Source: Siderastrea radians
Lineage: Eukaryota; Cnidaria; Anthozoa; Scleractinia; Rhizangiidae
DNA length: 64,000 nt
Direction: 5' to 3'
Assembly (NCBI GenBank): GCA_964017195.1
Contig: OZ024888.1
Location: 17,820,701 to 17,884,700, forward strand
Shown: positions 47,842 through 58,424 of the stretch, in pieces
Layout: each line of letters starts with the position of its first letter
Numbering within the stretch: position 1 is the stretch's first letter
Notes under the pieces: model-generated
Databases searched by the model: none
The model's input: only the letters and a program-made list of their open reading frames with translations
Told to the model about the DNA's origin: nothing
Translations under genes and position numbers: made by a program

Positions 47842-49074
47842 ATGGCTGCAAAATACAAAGATAACAGCAACTGCATTAGCAGTCTAAAGGAACAAAATAC
47901 AACTCACCGTGAGGAGAACTTAAGAAATCTACAACAACGTGACGAACTGACGAACAGAAGGAATCCTGTTGACAGTAGCCAGGGCGACAAAGAGGTTGGT
48001 CAAGTGGACAGTCAAAAACTGTTTGAATGTGATCAGTGTGGCAAATGCTTTAGTACATCTGGAAGTCTAAAGAATCATCAACGGATACACAATGGGAAGA
48101 AACCATTTGAATGTGACCAGGGCGGTAAATGTTTCAACATATCTAGAAATCTAAAGAACCATCAACGAATACACAGTAGAGAGAAACCATTTCAATGCCA
48201 CCAGTGTCGCAAATGTTTTAATCAAAAATGCAACCTAAAGCGACACGAAAGAATACACAGTGGGGAGAAACCTTTTGAATGCGAGCAATGTGGCAAACGT
48301 TTCAGGCAAGATGAGGTCCTAAAGAGACATAAAAGAACGCACAGTGAAGATAACCCTTTGGAATGCGATCAGTCTGGCAAACGATTTAGTACATCAGGAA
48401 GTCGAAAGAATCATCAATGTCACAAATGTTTTAATCAAAAGTGTAATCTAGAGCAACAGGCAAGAACACACAGTGGAAAGAAACCTTTTGGATGCGACCA
48501 GTGTGGCAAAAGTTTTAATAACAAATACAATCTACAACGACACAGAAGAACACACAGTGGAGACAAACCTTTTGAGTGCGAACAGTGCGGTAAATGTTTT
48601 AGTGAAAAAGGCAATCTTAAACTACACAGAAGGACACACAGCGGAGAGAAACCTTTTCGTTGTGACTGTTGTGGTAAACGTTTTAATTCAACGAGCTACC
48701 TAAAGCGACATAAAAGAACACACAGTGGGGAGAAGCCTTTTGAATGCAATCAGTGTGGGAAATGTTTTCGTCAAGCAGGCCATCTGACTACACATAAAAA
48801 AAAACACAGTGGGGAGAAACATTTTGAATGCAATCAGTGTGGGAAATGTTTCCTTCAAACTGGGGACCTAAAGAATCATAAAAGAATACACAGTGGAGAG
48901 AAGCCCTTTGAATGCGATCAATGCGGCAAATGTTTCAATCAAACTGGTAATTTAAAGAGACATAGGAGAAGACACTTAAAACAGATGTCCATCAAGTGCG
49001 AGAAGCCAGATGATTCCTACAGCATTTATGAACTATTGTGTGACGTTAAAGAAATGAAACAGGCACCGTTGTGA
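47842..49074 (+). CDS. C2H2 zinc-finger protein, 410 aa
   Basis: One coding exon; I start at the first ATG (47842, caatggctgc) because the frame upstream has no methionine. An acceptor (gctctcttcag) at 47788 suggests a spliced 5' untranslated exon. Nine fingers are intact C2H2 units with H-S-G-E-K-P-F linkers. Three are defective: one with the second cysteine as glycine (C-D-Q-G-G-K-C), one with serine and a missing histidine end (C-D-Q-S-G-K-R), and one fused to it with Q-Q-A-R-T-H instead of H-x3-H. A non-finger tail of about 32 residues follows. Presumed nuclear DNA-binding protein; target unknown. Confidence 0.88.
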   Translation: MAAKYKDNSNCISSLKEQNTTHREENLRNLQQRDELTNRRNPVDSSQGDKEVGQVDSQKLFECDQCGKCFSTSGSLKNHQRIHNGKKPFECDQGGKCFNISRNLKNHQRIHSREKPFQCHQCRKCFNQKCNLKRHERIHSGEKPFECEQCGKRFRQDEVLKRHKRTHSEDNPLECDQSGKRFSTSGSRKNHQCHKCFNQKCNLEQQARTHSGKKPFGCDQCGKSFNNKYNLQRHRRTHSGDKPFECEQCGKCFSEKGNLKLHRRTHSGEKPFRCDCCGKRFNSTSYLKRHKRTHSGEKPFECNQCGKCFRQAGHLTTHKKKHSGEKHFECNQCGKCFLQTGDLKNHKRIHSGEKPFECDQCGKCFNQTGNLKRHRRRHLKQMSIKCEKPDDSYSIYELLCDVKEMKQAPL

Positions 49075-49258
49075 TAATATGAGTTGTGACACTGCTTGTG
49101 TTTCAGTGATTCTTGCCTCAAAAGAGGTCACAATGAAGGAAAGGCTCCCTCAACGACTATAGTGTCAATCCGACGCTTTTTCCTACAGCAAATTACAGTT
49201 TAAGAATTAGCCCTGTCCATATCATTTCGTGTCAGTCTTTGCTTGAAGATCAAATTAA

Positions 49259-49659
49259 GACGGATTCCGCTCAACGTTGGAACAGTAAGTGCAAAAAATA
49301 TTTACTAAAAAACTACTCATAGCACGGTAACATTTTAAAGGCTATTTGAAACATCTCACTCTAGTTCACTTGCCCAAGTGACCCCGCGATGAAATTCTCA
49401 AGCATTCTCAAGAAAATTAATTTCAAATCTCGTAAAAGTATGCTAAAAACGGGCGCCATTTTGTTTTGAACTGACATGAAGCGTCTTTCCAACTGAAATA
49501 TGGATAACTTCAAATCCAATTTTCTCTCGCGGGGTCAGCTTGGGAGCAAAAGTAATGATAAGTTCTTTTTATCTGTTCTCAAAATGTGACAGTGCTGCAA
49601 GTATTTTTTGGGTAACTTAATTTTTGCACTTACTGCTCGAACGTTGAGCGGAAATCGTC
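49259..49659. mobile_element. 401-bp TTAA-flanked MITE
   Basis: TTAA at 49255-49258 and 49660-49663. The ends gacggattccgctcaacgtt and, inverted, gacgatttccgctcaacgtt extend past 40 bp into agtaagtgcaaaaa. Confidence 0.82.
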
Positions 49660-49758
49660 TTAATGTCTTTCATACTCTTTCGTCTTAGGAAATTGTGCCT
49701 GGAAAACCCACACCCAGAATAGCTTCATCCCTAGATTTTCGACTAGCCGACTTCTCAA

Positions 49759-49965
49759 CCCTTTAAGCCTCTGGCCCAATAGTGACGAACATCTAATTTC
49801 TCCCTACAATATCACTACTCTATCAAACATACAGGTGAGAAGAAAATAGGAACTGATCACCAAAGTTGTCTTAATGTTTGTGCAAATTTTCCAAACACGG
49901 TCCGTTAGAAATATATGGAAGACAATGTGGAGAATATACGTCAGCTGATATTGGGATTTAAAGGA
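49759..49965. mobile_element. 207-bp TTAA-type MITE (CCCTTT family)
   Basis: The left end ccctttaagcc follows TCAA (decayed TTAA). The right end ...tttaaagga is followed by TTAA at 49966-49969, which is also the left target of the next element. Confidence 0.68.
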
Positions 49966-49969
49966 TTAA

Positions 49970-50857
49970 GGTGGCTTACTACAGTTTTCGGAAGAGAAAG
50001 TTTAACCTTTTTAAAACTTTAGTTTAAAGCAAACAGGAGTTTTTCTTTTGGGCCATTTGTTGCTACAACTGTTAAAAGAAATGATGTTAACCCTCATTAT
50101 CCTGGAAAAGAAATACGAGAAGCTTAGAGAATATCATTTATAACAGACCGAGTGCTAGGAGGGGACTGGAAACTAGACTTTTTTAGGGCTTTTTTCTCAA
50201 AATCTAGCTGTACGACCCTACCTCAATTTTTCAGGATTTGGAAAGTGGCTATAAATAAACAACTATGCAAAAGAAAATGAAAATCTGTAAGGCAGAATTT
50301 TTTTGCTAATGAAGAAAATCTCGAATTTTCGCTTTTTGAGAATATCTAAAAATCTCTCTTACAGATTTTGCTAATATTTTGTCTACAGGTGAAACTTACT
50401 ACTATGAATTGATTCTGAATTTTTGACTGTGGGTTATACGGTCAGTTTTCGAGTAGAGTGGGATCAAAAAATCGATTTGCGAGTTTTTTGCGACCTCCTT
50501 CGTGAGCAAAACTGAGCATGCGTGCAACTTAAGAGCGCGCTCGCGCGCTGGAAATAGCGCAATATGGCGCGTGCGATAAACATAAGAATTTTTACAACAA
50601 CTCCTCGAGGTTTTTGTCAAGGTTTCACAGATATTTTATACCGGTAGCACTCACTAACTTCTTCAAGACTTCGTCCATTCATGATAAAGAATGCTAATCG
50701 TACGCCACGAGCGATTTCTACGAGCCAGATCTCAGAGATGTTTTCAGCTTTTTCTAGATGATGACGTAAAGTATTGCGCGCGCGAAAGAAAAAATGGCGT
50801 CAGAGAGAGTTTCTCAGCGCGCACAATTGTGTCTCAGAAAAACTGTAGTAAGCCACC
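49970..50857. mobile_element. 888-bp TTAA-flanked MITE
   Basis: TTAA on both sides (49966-49969 and 50858-50861). The ends ggtggcttactacagttttc are inverted copies for about 20 bp. It shares the GGTGGCT start with the palindrome at 56552-58424. Confidence 0.82.
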
Positions 50858-51175
50858 TTAAGCCAAAAGGCAGAACATGAGCTGTGAAACCGCGAAAGAT
50901 GAGCGACGAAGCGACTAGACTATCCCAAACCGGAATTTGGAGTATAAAACCATTAAAACAATGGAATGGAACAATTTATGCTCTATACATTTTTTTGACT
51001 GGCGCTTTGCCCCTACTTCTAACCTAAAATCTTTCCCGTATCCCAGATTTGCCGAGTGTCAATCTCTCGTTTCCCGGTGAAAGATACCCCGCTATTCTCT
51101 ATTAAAATTACGTCTGATTCTATGACGAAATTGTCTCTCTGCTGATAGCTGAGCCACAGGGCTGACAACTCAGGT

Positions 51176-51770
51176 GCGCTTTCAGCAACTCAATCTCGTG
51201 CGCTCTCGGCAACTGATGTGCGCTTTCGGCGACTCTAGTGCACTCTCCTCGACACTTGTACGCCCTCGGTTACACTTATGCGCTCTCCGCTCAGCGGACT
51301 CTCGTGCGTTTTCAGCTAGCGTCTCTCGTGCGCTTTCAGCGACTCACGTGCGCTCTCGACAACTCTCGTTCGCTCTCGGTGACTCTCGAGTGCGCTCTCG
51401 GCGACTTTCGTGTGTGCTCTCGACGACTCTCGAGTGCGCTCATGGCGATTCTCGTATCCGCTCTCGGCGACTCTCTGGTCTGCTCTCGGCGACTCTCGAG
51501 TGCGCTCTCGGCGACTCTCGTGTGCGCTCTCGACGACTCTCGTGTGTGCTCGGCGACTCTCGTCTGCGCTCTCGGCGACTCTCGAGTGCGTCCTCGGCAA
51601 CTTTCGTGTGCGCTCTCGGCGACTCTCGTGTTTGCTCTCGACGAGTCTCGAGCGCGCTCTCGCGGCTCTCGAGCGCGCTCTCGGCAATTCTCGTGTGCAC
51701 TCTCGGCGACTCTCGTGTGCGCTCTTGGTGATTCTCGTGCGTTCTAGGCGACTCTCATGAGCTCTCAAAA
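51176..51770. repeat. ~22-bp GC-rich minisatellite, over 20 copies
   Basis: The unit ctctcggcgactctcgtgtg+cg varies in length (20-22 bp) and base. The first third is more degenerate than the rest. It is open for 80-185 codons in several frames on both strands, giving Arg/Ser-rich or Ala/Leu-rich peptides; I regard these as by-products. Confidence 0.92.
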
Positions 51771-52397
51771 GCTTTGAATCTGCGTAAAGTTATACTGTGA
51801 TCCATGGAAGTTCAACCTCTTGCTTTTGTTTGATCAGCTTCCCATGCATTCTCAGCTAATTTTTTGGCGATCTCGAATAGTCTGAACCCAGCCTCGTCAA
51901 TATCTCTCCGACGATTCCGTTAGTATCCTTTTGCCGAACCCGGGCGTCACATTGGCTATTAACCTCTTTGTCCAGCTAGATTGAGCCGTCTTAACTGAGA
52001 AAATTGACTTGTTCCTTTTGAAGAACAGAGAGTTAACCAAAATGGGCCAGAACTACATGAAATGTAGGAAACTAAACAATTTCCCTTAACCACGAAAATC
52101 GTGCAACATAGAGGTATTCTGGTCTTTGAAGTATTGGGTGCGGCTTGTCGTGTGTGTGTGTTTGTTATTTTTATTTTTCAAAAATGAAAAACGCAAGCGC
52201 AAATCCAACCTGCAGCTCAACGATTAAGCGCGCGCTCCTAACACGTAAGCTACCAAACGAATTTGATTGGCTGACTTTTGCGCGCGCAATTTCTTTCCTT
52301 TGTTTTGTCACAAAGGGAAGTTTTCAGTCGCAAAACGAAAATCACTTCCTTCAGACGTGTTTTTGTGAAGAGGGAAAAGTTTGCTAAATAAATTGAG

Positions 52398-53458
52398 ATG
52401 GGAAGTGCTTATACTTCTTTTAAGGAACAAAGAAAAAAGATAAAGAAACTTGAAAGGTACCTTAATCACTTGATTTTTATTAAATCATGTATTTAAGTTG
52501 TCTAAATAGAATTTACATTGGACAAACAAGTTCTACTGACTATTGTTTGTGTGAGATGGACAAAATAACCTCAGGTGCACTTTCATTAAAAAATATCTTT
52601 TGTGTATCATACTTGAGAAGTACGGTAGTTTATTGAGGTGAGTGTGTACTCGTTGAGAAACAAATTCCTCATTATAACATCGAACAAAAAGTATATTTTA
52701 GCCGGTTTTCTTAGAGTACTTTCCTGATTTTTCAGGTTTCTCTCAGTTCTAAAAGAAATGGTTCTCAATTTGAACTCTCGTCAACCGACTCCACTCGTTC
52801 TAGTTTCCCGACCGCGGGCTTCACAGTTGCTGTCAATTTCTTTGCATGGGAAACATTGGCCCTCTCAGTTCGAGCTACTCAGTATGTGGAAATTGGCTTG
52901 ATCCTCTTGAAAATCCAAGACTAAGCAAAATAGGGTAAAGCTTCATAAAATTTATGTGTTTCCTTCCAGTACTTCATTGCTGAAGTGTCAATTCTTTTTT
53001 TGAGAATATCTTTATTTAATCAGGGTAGCTCTTTCAGTATTTACAAAATAGTAATAACTGCAATATATTTATATAGTTGTGTATGTTGAACAATATGGTG
53101 AAAATTGTAAAAACTGTAAATTCTTTTTCGGGGCAGAACTTTTTACAATTTGACGTATGCATATAACCGATTTAATAACTGATTACTTAGGCCAGCTATT
53201 ACTTGCTATTACATTATTCACCTAGAGAAACGTCTAGAAAATCGAACCTTTACTAAAGACAGCTTTTGTTTTCTTATTGTGCGCAGGAAGCGAAAGCTTC
53301 CTAGTTCCATGTCTGCGTCCAAGAGGGCGAATATAACGAAACTGACAGCTCAAATGGAGCAACAAATCCAAGCTCTGAGGCAACAAATTTGCCTCGAAGA
53401 AAGAGCACTGATTGCTAGAAGTAACGAACCACAGCGACTGGCCAAGACTGTCCGGTAA
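52398..53458 (+). CDS. Small coiled-coil protein, two exons, 76 aa
   Basis: Exon 1 (52398-52456) encodes M-G-S-A-Y-T-S-F-K-E-Q-R-K-K-I-K-K-L-E and stops at a donor (ag|gtacct) in phase 2. Exon 2 (53287-53458) starts after gtgcgcag and completes the codon as Arg, reading K-R-K-L-P-S-S-M-S-A-S-K-R, then a Gln/Glu/Leu-rich helix, and ends at TAA. A cg|gtaaat donor overlaps that stop at 53455, so the gene could instead continue. The Lys/Arg cluster across the junction looks like a nuclear-localisation signal, and the helix looks like a coiled coil. Not recognised. Exact phase matching and protein-like composition support it. Confidence 0.6.
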
Positions 53459-53459
53459 A

Positions 53460-54599
53460 TAACGTAAAAGATAAAAAAATAGTAATGCTCATATATATAC
53501 GATACTGCTTAAAACTTATTTTAAAGAACTGGTGGTAGATCAAGATATTATCTTGAAGGCCTAAGTTGAACGTCGAACTTTACATATGCCGAGCCTAATG
53601 GTTCTCATCTTCGCACTCCGAACCATTCCCCCTTCGACTTGATAACAATTCCCTCATACCGAACTCTGGCCCGAATGCTATTTTTGAGTTAGAACTAAAT
53701 GCAACCTTTGTCATAGCTTTTGTTATTAGAAGCTTTCTTAAGTAAACGGCGACACCCATACAAAGAGGAAGTGGGTAATGACACCCTTACAGTCTGCGCG
53801 TAACAGTCGTTTCCTACTCCTTTTAGCCAAGCGGGAGGAGCGTGAGCCAAACGGGAGGAGCGAGGGCATGGGGTGAAAAGAAAACTTTTTAGTCCTTTTC
53901 GCCCCATGCCCTAGCGCGTATGGTTGTCAGGGTATAAAATTTCGCTATTTAGCGTCTTGAACAGGGTGTCTTTCTGGACTGGAAGACTTGAACAAAGGTC
54001 TCTTGTCTTAAACAGGGTAGCGAAATGAACGGATTTTGTCTTTAACAGGGTCAGGGTTTGAAGGCCTTGGCGGCACACCCCCACCCAAACTTCCCTTAGG
54101 TGCCCCCCAGGGGGTGGGACCTGTCCTCAACTCAGACAAATTATTTCAATTCACGCATTTGAAATATGACTCATATGAGAAGGGAACAAAAACGCTAGAA
54201 TCTACAACGGGTTAATTTTGCCCAATCCAAACATTTAGCAGTGAAAACAAGCTTCTTATTAATGGAGAAGCTTAAATTCCACCTTTCACCCCAAGGAATC
54301 GCCTTTTGACAAGTGGTCACGCAACTGATACAGGCAACGCAATTTTATAAAATCATTTTATAAAATCATTTTCATATGCCATGCGGCATGGCATTTCTCT
54401 CTGTATTGTAAAATACTCAGAGGTTTAATGCTAGCAACTACGTGTGGCCATGCAGACTACTTTTTAACAACATTTTGTCTTCACGAGTTAGCTCACAGGA
54501 GCCATTTATTACATGATTTATTACGGTTTGGTTGCCGTAGCAGTGGAAACCCTTTCTGACGATCAGTTCAGAGACTATGTCAACAATATGTTTTTAGAA
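53460..54599. other. Intergenic with repeat fragments
   Basis: A half copy of the 36681 palindrome at 53572-53603 and a gtcttaaacagggtagcg repeat at about 54004-54060 (compare 45291). An exon-like stretch at 54509-54620 (M-I-Y-Y-G-L-V-A-V-A-V-E-T-L-S-D-D-Q-F) runs into the foldback element; not supported further. Confidence 0.4.
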
Positions 54600-54938
54600 T
54601 CATATGAAGATCATCGCAGTGAAGGTGTTTCAGCTTAAGAAGCTGAAAAGAAGAAACCTGAAAAAAAATTCAGGCTTGAACGGGAATGAAACCCACGACC
54701 TCTGCGATACCGGTGCAGCGCTCTAACCAACTGAGCTATCAAGCCAACTGGGAGCTGGTCAATTGAGAGTTCGTATTTATCCCGTAGATGGAGAAATGAA
54801 CATTAATATATGGTTAGAGCGCTGCACCGGTATCACAGAGGTCATGGGTTCGATTCCCGTTCGAGCCTGAATTTTTTTCAGGTTTCTTCTTTTCAACTGC
54901 TTAAGTTGAAACACCTTCACTGCGATGATCTTCATATA
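54600..54938. mobile_element. Foldback element with tRNA-like arms
   Basis: The left arm (gaagatcatcgcagtgaagg inward) is the inverse of the right arm. Each arm contains a tRNA-like sequence followed by aattttttcaggtttcttct and a gaaacaccttcactgcgatg end. The left tRNA-like unit is complete (54673-54745); the right one (54812-54867) lacks its first part. A second member occupies 63637-64000. Confidence 0.8.
54673..54745 (-). repeat. tRNA-Thr(GGU)-like unit in foldback arm
   Basis: 73 nt with a perfect acceptor stem (GGCTTGA/TCAAGCC), a D arm with GCTC...GAGC, and a T arm. The anticodon loop reads CCGGTAT, so the anticodon position would be GGT, but U33 is replaced by C and the last stem pair is A-C. 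The T loop has an altered B box (ggtttcattcc). Therefore a tRNA-derived repeat rather than a working gene. Confidence 0.62.
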
Positions 54939-55228
54939 ATTCTATCTTTATCCGCAGTTCAAATATATGATTATTTCATACTATTTCATGATATTAATGT
55001 TCAATATATTTTTAGTAACACTAGTAACACTTTCAAGAGCCAAAAGTCACATTTACATCAATGAAAACCTCAAAATAACCTTTATTCAAAGGCACTTAGT
55101 ACTGCTGCAGTAAAACTGTTAAAGAATGGAAATGGATTTTAACACGTTTTAAAAAAAAAAACTAAAAAAAGGTTGACAACTGCTAACTTAAACGGCTACC
55201 TTTTATATTTTTCAAAGTTCCAATATTG

Positions 55229-55517
55229 TCATGGGGGTTTGCTCTCCTTGCAAAAATTCACTTGGTATCTTCCTCTTGGTATTGAAGGAGCATTTTGGTA
55301 GACACAGTTTTGACAGAACGTCACGTGCGTGACATTCCCTTTGGAAAAAGTCCAGTCCAGTAAACTTTGCCCTTCTTTTGCCGAGTTGCCAGGGAAAGAC
55401 TGGATTCCACTACCTCGAACTTCGTTCTTGCTCAGATCGCAAACTTTCGATGCTGAAGTTGCAGCTAACTTTATTGACCGACCCTTGACTGTTTCTCCTC
55501 CGTAGAGGTAAGAAAAA
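55229..55517 (-). CDS. Candidate terminal exon, unknown protein
   Basis: On the minus strand 96 codons are open to a TGA at 55229-55231 with protein-like composition, including T-V-K-G-R-S-I-K-L-A-A-T-S-A-S-K-V-C, L-L-D-W-T-F-S-K-G-N-V, H-V-T-F-C-Q-N-C-V-Y and G-R-Y-Q-V-N-F-C. There is no ATG, and an acceptor-like ccctaattag precedes it, so it looks like a last exon. Four cysteines and alternating hydrophobics suggest an extracellular beta-rich segment. Upstream exons were not found and the family was not recognised; it may be a pseudogene fragment. Confidence 0.45.
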
Positions 55518-55828
55518 CTAATTAGGGATATAGTGCAGAGTGTTTACTCCATAGGTGCGCTCTTACGCTCGGCTAGATTGCAGAATACCCCGCACTATAT
55601 TTGCATTTCATTTAGTAACAATGGTGACTATTGTTTTTACAATGCCACTTTACGGCTTTTTACATGGACGGAGGAAGACCCTATAAGGTGAAACAACTTT
55701 TCGTTTGATTTACTTGTAGAATTTTTGGTCAAGGTGGTTACCAGTGAGTTGGAGAAGGAAAATAAGATGAAATTGTCGGCCTTTTTTAGTAGCTGAACGC
55801 CAAGCCGCTGCCATGTTTGTTTTCTAGT

Positions 55829-55943
55829 ACACTAGGATCTTCCTCTAATAACTATGGATCTTCCGAGCGAAGGTGGATTACATGGTGCTATGATCTTGCT
55901 AGTGCGAGGATGTTCTTTCTCGCAGCTAGGAAGATCCTAGTGC
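55829..55943. repeat. Short inverted repeat, aggatcttcct
   Basis: cactaggatcttcct and aggaagatcctagtg face each other about 100 bp apart, followed by further gatcct/aagatcc words. MITE-like, non-coding. Confidence 0.5.
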
Positions 55944-56287
55944 TAGAAAGATCCTACCTGCCAAAATGTTCTTTCTCCAAAACATCCTCAAATTGTGAAT
56001 TTCAAACCCAAAAAAATCCTTTGCACCTCCAAATCCGGAGTACTCCCCTTGGGGCGTGTTTAAAACACGAAATGACGAATAGTGAAATGGTGAATTGGAG
56101 ATACGGCGAGATGCTGAAATGATATGTGCCAAAGTTCAAAAGTTCTTTTCTAATGGAAAATTCGAATGGTTAAAGACAAAAAGGTAACAAATAAAAAAAC
56201 AAACAGTGGTTAAGCATGCTAATTCATATTGCAAATTGCGAACACAAAGCATGATTTGTTGTTTGTTTATTTTTTGCAACACGAAAG

Positions 56288-56489
56288 ATCACCTTTTGGA
56301 GATGTGTGGATGATCAATATGCATTCCAGATGGTTTCAGTTCAAAGTTTTTACAGCGGCAAGACTTGGACTCAGTCTTTTTTTAATAATAGCACTAAATC
56401 AACAGAATCTTGGTCTTTTGGCGTGGCAAGAGAACAAAGCATTAAAAACGAGTATAATAAAGAATGTCACATATACAATAGTGATGAAG
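56288..56489 (+). CDS. Candidate internal exon, unknown protein
   Basis: After cacgaaag, 67 codons are open (I-T-F-W-R-C-V-D-D-Q-Y-A-F, Y-S-G-K-T-W-T-Q-S-F-F-N-N, S-W-S-F-G-V-A-R-E-Q) to a donor gtatgt in phase 1. The next phase-compatible exon-like stretch is at 58763, beyond the long palindrome. Family not recognised. Confidence 0.35.
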
Positions 56490-56551
56490 GTATGTAATCT
56501 TCAATGTGTCAAATGATAAGTATTGTTGGGTGAAATGAACAAGCCAATTAA

Positions 56552-58424
56552 GGTGGCTCGATCGGGTTTTTGAGTGACGATACCTCTTAACTTTGAGCAA
56601 CTAGCGTACCACAGTGAACAGCCCAATAGAAAATCGATCGTTACTGCTGACCTAGAGAAAGATGAAAGTTTTAAATGAGGTAAGCTTAATCGAAATCGGA
56701 GTTACCATAGCAACATAATGACGTCATCCCCCATTTTACATGAGAGCCAATTACTTGTCACCAAGAGATAATTCTGGAAAGCGCTCGACTGGATCTTCGA
56801 CATGACATATTTGTATTCACGTCTGCAAAATTTGAAGAAATTCTACGAGAGCGTTTTCGAGAAATTTTCAGGTGAAGTTTTGGAGTGTTACAAAACAACA
56901 AAAACAAAACAATTTTGATGTTATTGAAAAGTATGCCCACAAAGGTTTGATGAAATAACATTTTGGTTTTAAATGAATGTTATATCATCTAATTGCTTTG
57001 TGTGAAAATTTCAGGGAAATCGTTCCATTTGATTTTTAGAAACGTTGGCTTGAACATGAACTTGTTTAGTGTGTCACTGGGCTTTTTTAATCAAAAATTG
57101 ACACTACACTTATTAAAATGGTTATGAATTAAAAAGCAGTAGATGAATTTTTTTATATCTTTGTCCTCAAGGAGAATAGTCAATATTCAGTACAATCCCA
57201 GCATTTGAAATTCATTGAAACGTTATTAAGCTGTCAATTTTGAGCCAAAACTGAGGAAAATATTGGACTGATTTTCACGCCAGTGACTTGTTGCTCTCAT
57301 TATGCATCTCCATTGTTTTGAATCGGCGTGCAATTGTAAATTTCCCTACATCATGAATTCATATAACGCTTGATTGGGGGAGACCCACATCTACTGACCT
57401 GTTTAACTTTTTCGTTGACTCCTTGCCACAAAAATTTATCTGGAACACTGACTGAGCACAGCAGCTTTCCGTTTGCGGTCACTGCTAACTGAAGTTTGCG
57501 CTTACTGCTAGGTTTGCACTCACTGCTGTCAGCCTGTCCATTGTTATTGTAATGCTGACCTGGTACATTAGCACGTTTTTCGGAACATCTTCGGAAAGCA
57601 ATCAAGCGTTATAAGAATTCATGATGTCGTGAAATTTACAATTGCACGCCTATTCGAAACAATGGAGATGCATAATAAGAGCAACAAGCCACTGGCGTAA
57701 AATTCAGTCCAATATTTTCCTGAGTTTTGGCTCAATATTGACAGCTTAATAACGTTTCAATGAATTTGAAACGCTGGGGTTGTATTGAATATTGATTATT
57801 TTCCTTGAGGACAAAGATATAAAAAAATTCGTCTACTGCTTTTTAATTCATAACCATTTTAATAAGTGTAGGGTCGATTTTTGCTATAAAAGCCGCGTAA
57901 CACACTAAACCAGTTCATATTCAAGCCAATGTTTCTAAAAATCAAATGGAACGATTTCCCCGAAATTTTCACATAAAGCAATTAGATGACATAACATTCA
58001 TTTAAAACCAAAATGCTGTTTCATCAAGTCGCTGTGGACATACTTTGCAATAACAGTTCAAAATTATTTTGTTTTTGTTGTTTTTTAACACCTTAAAACT
58101 TCACCCGAAAATTTCTCGAAAACTCTCTCACAGAAATTCTTCAAATTTTGTAGACATGAAGACAAGTATGTAAGGTCGAAGATCCAGTCGAGCGCTCCCC
58201 AGAATTGTCTCTTGGTGACAAGTAATTAGCTCTCATGTAAAATGGGGGATGACGTCATTACGTTGCTATGGTAACTCCGATTTCGATGAAACTTACCTCA
58301 TTTAAAACTTTCATCTTTTTCTAGGTCAGCAGTAACGATCGATTTTCTATTGGGTTGTTCACTGTGGTACACTAGTTGCTTAAAGTTGAGAGGTATCGTC
58401 ACTCAAAAACTCGATCGAGCCACC
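56552..58424. mobile_element. 1.87-kb TTAA-flanked palindromic element
   Basis: TTAA at 56548-56551 and 58425-58428. Left arm 56552-57375 (824 bp) and right arm 57600-58424 (825 bp) are inverted copies with scattered substitutions, starting ggtggctcgatcg(a/g)gttttt. The 224-bp spacer (57376-57599) is unrelated to the arms. No transposase. Confidence 0.9.
57376..57599 (-). other. Unique spacer of the long palindrome
   Basis: On the minus strand the spacer is open throughout, reading C-S-E-K-R-A-N-V-P-G-Q-H-Y-N-N-N-G and D-K-F-L-W-Q-G-V-N-E-K-V-K-Q, and then reaches a donor-like cag|gtcagt. Three imperfect ~18-bp repeats (agcagtgagtgcaaac-like) lie within it. It could be captured host sequence or simply element filler. 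Confidence 0.4.

Noticed and set aside
51174..51768. Arg/Ser-rich splicing-factor-like protein
   Set aside because: The R-S words come from a 22-bp minisatellite with varying unit length and equally open frames on both strands.
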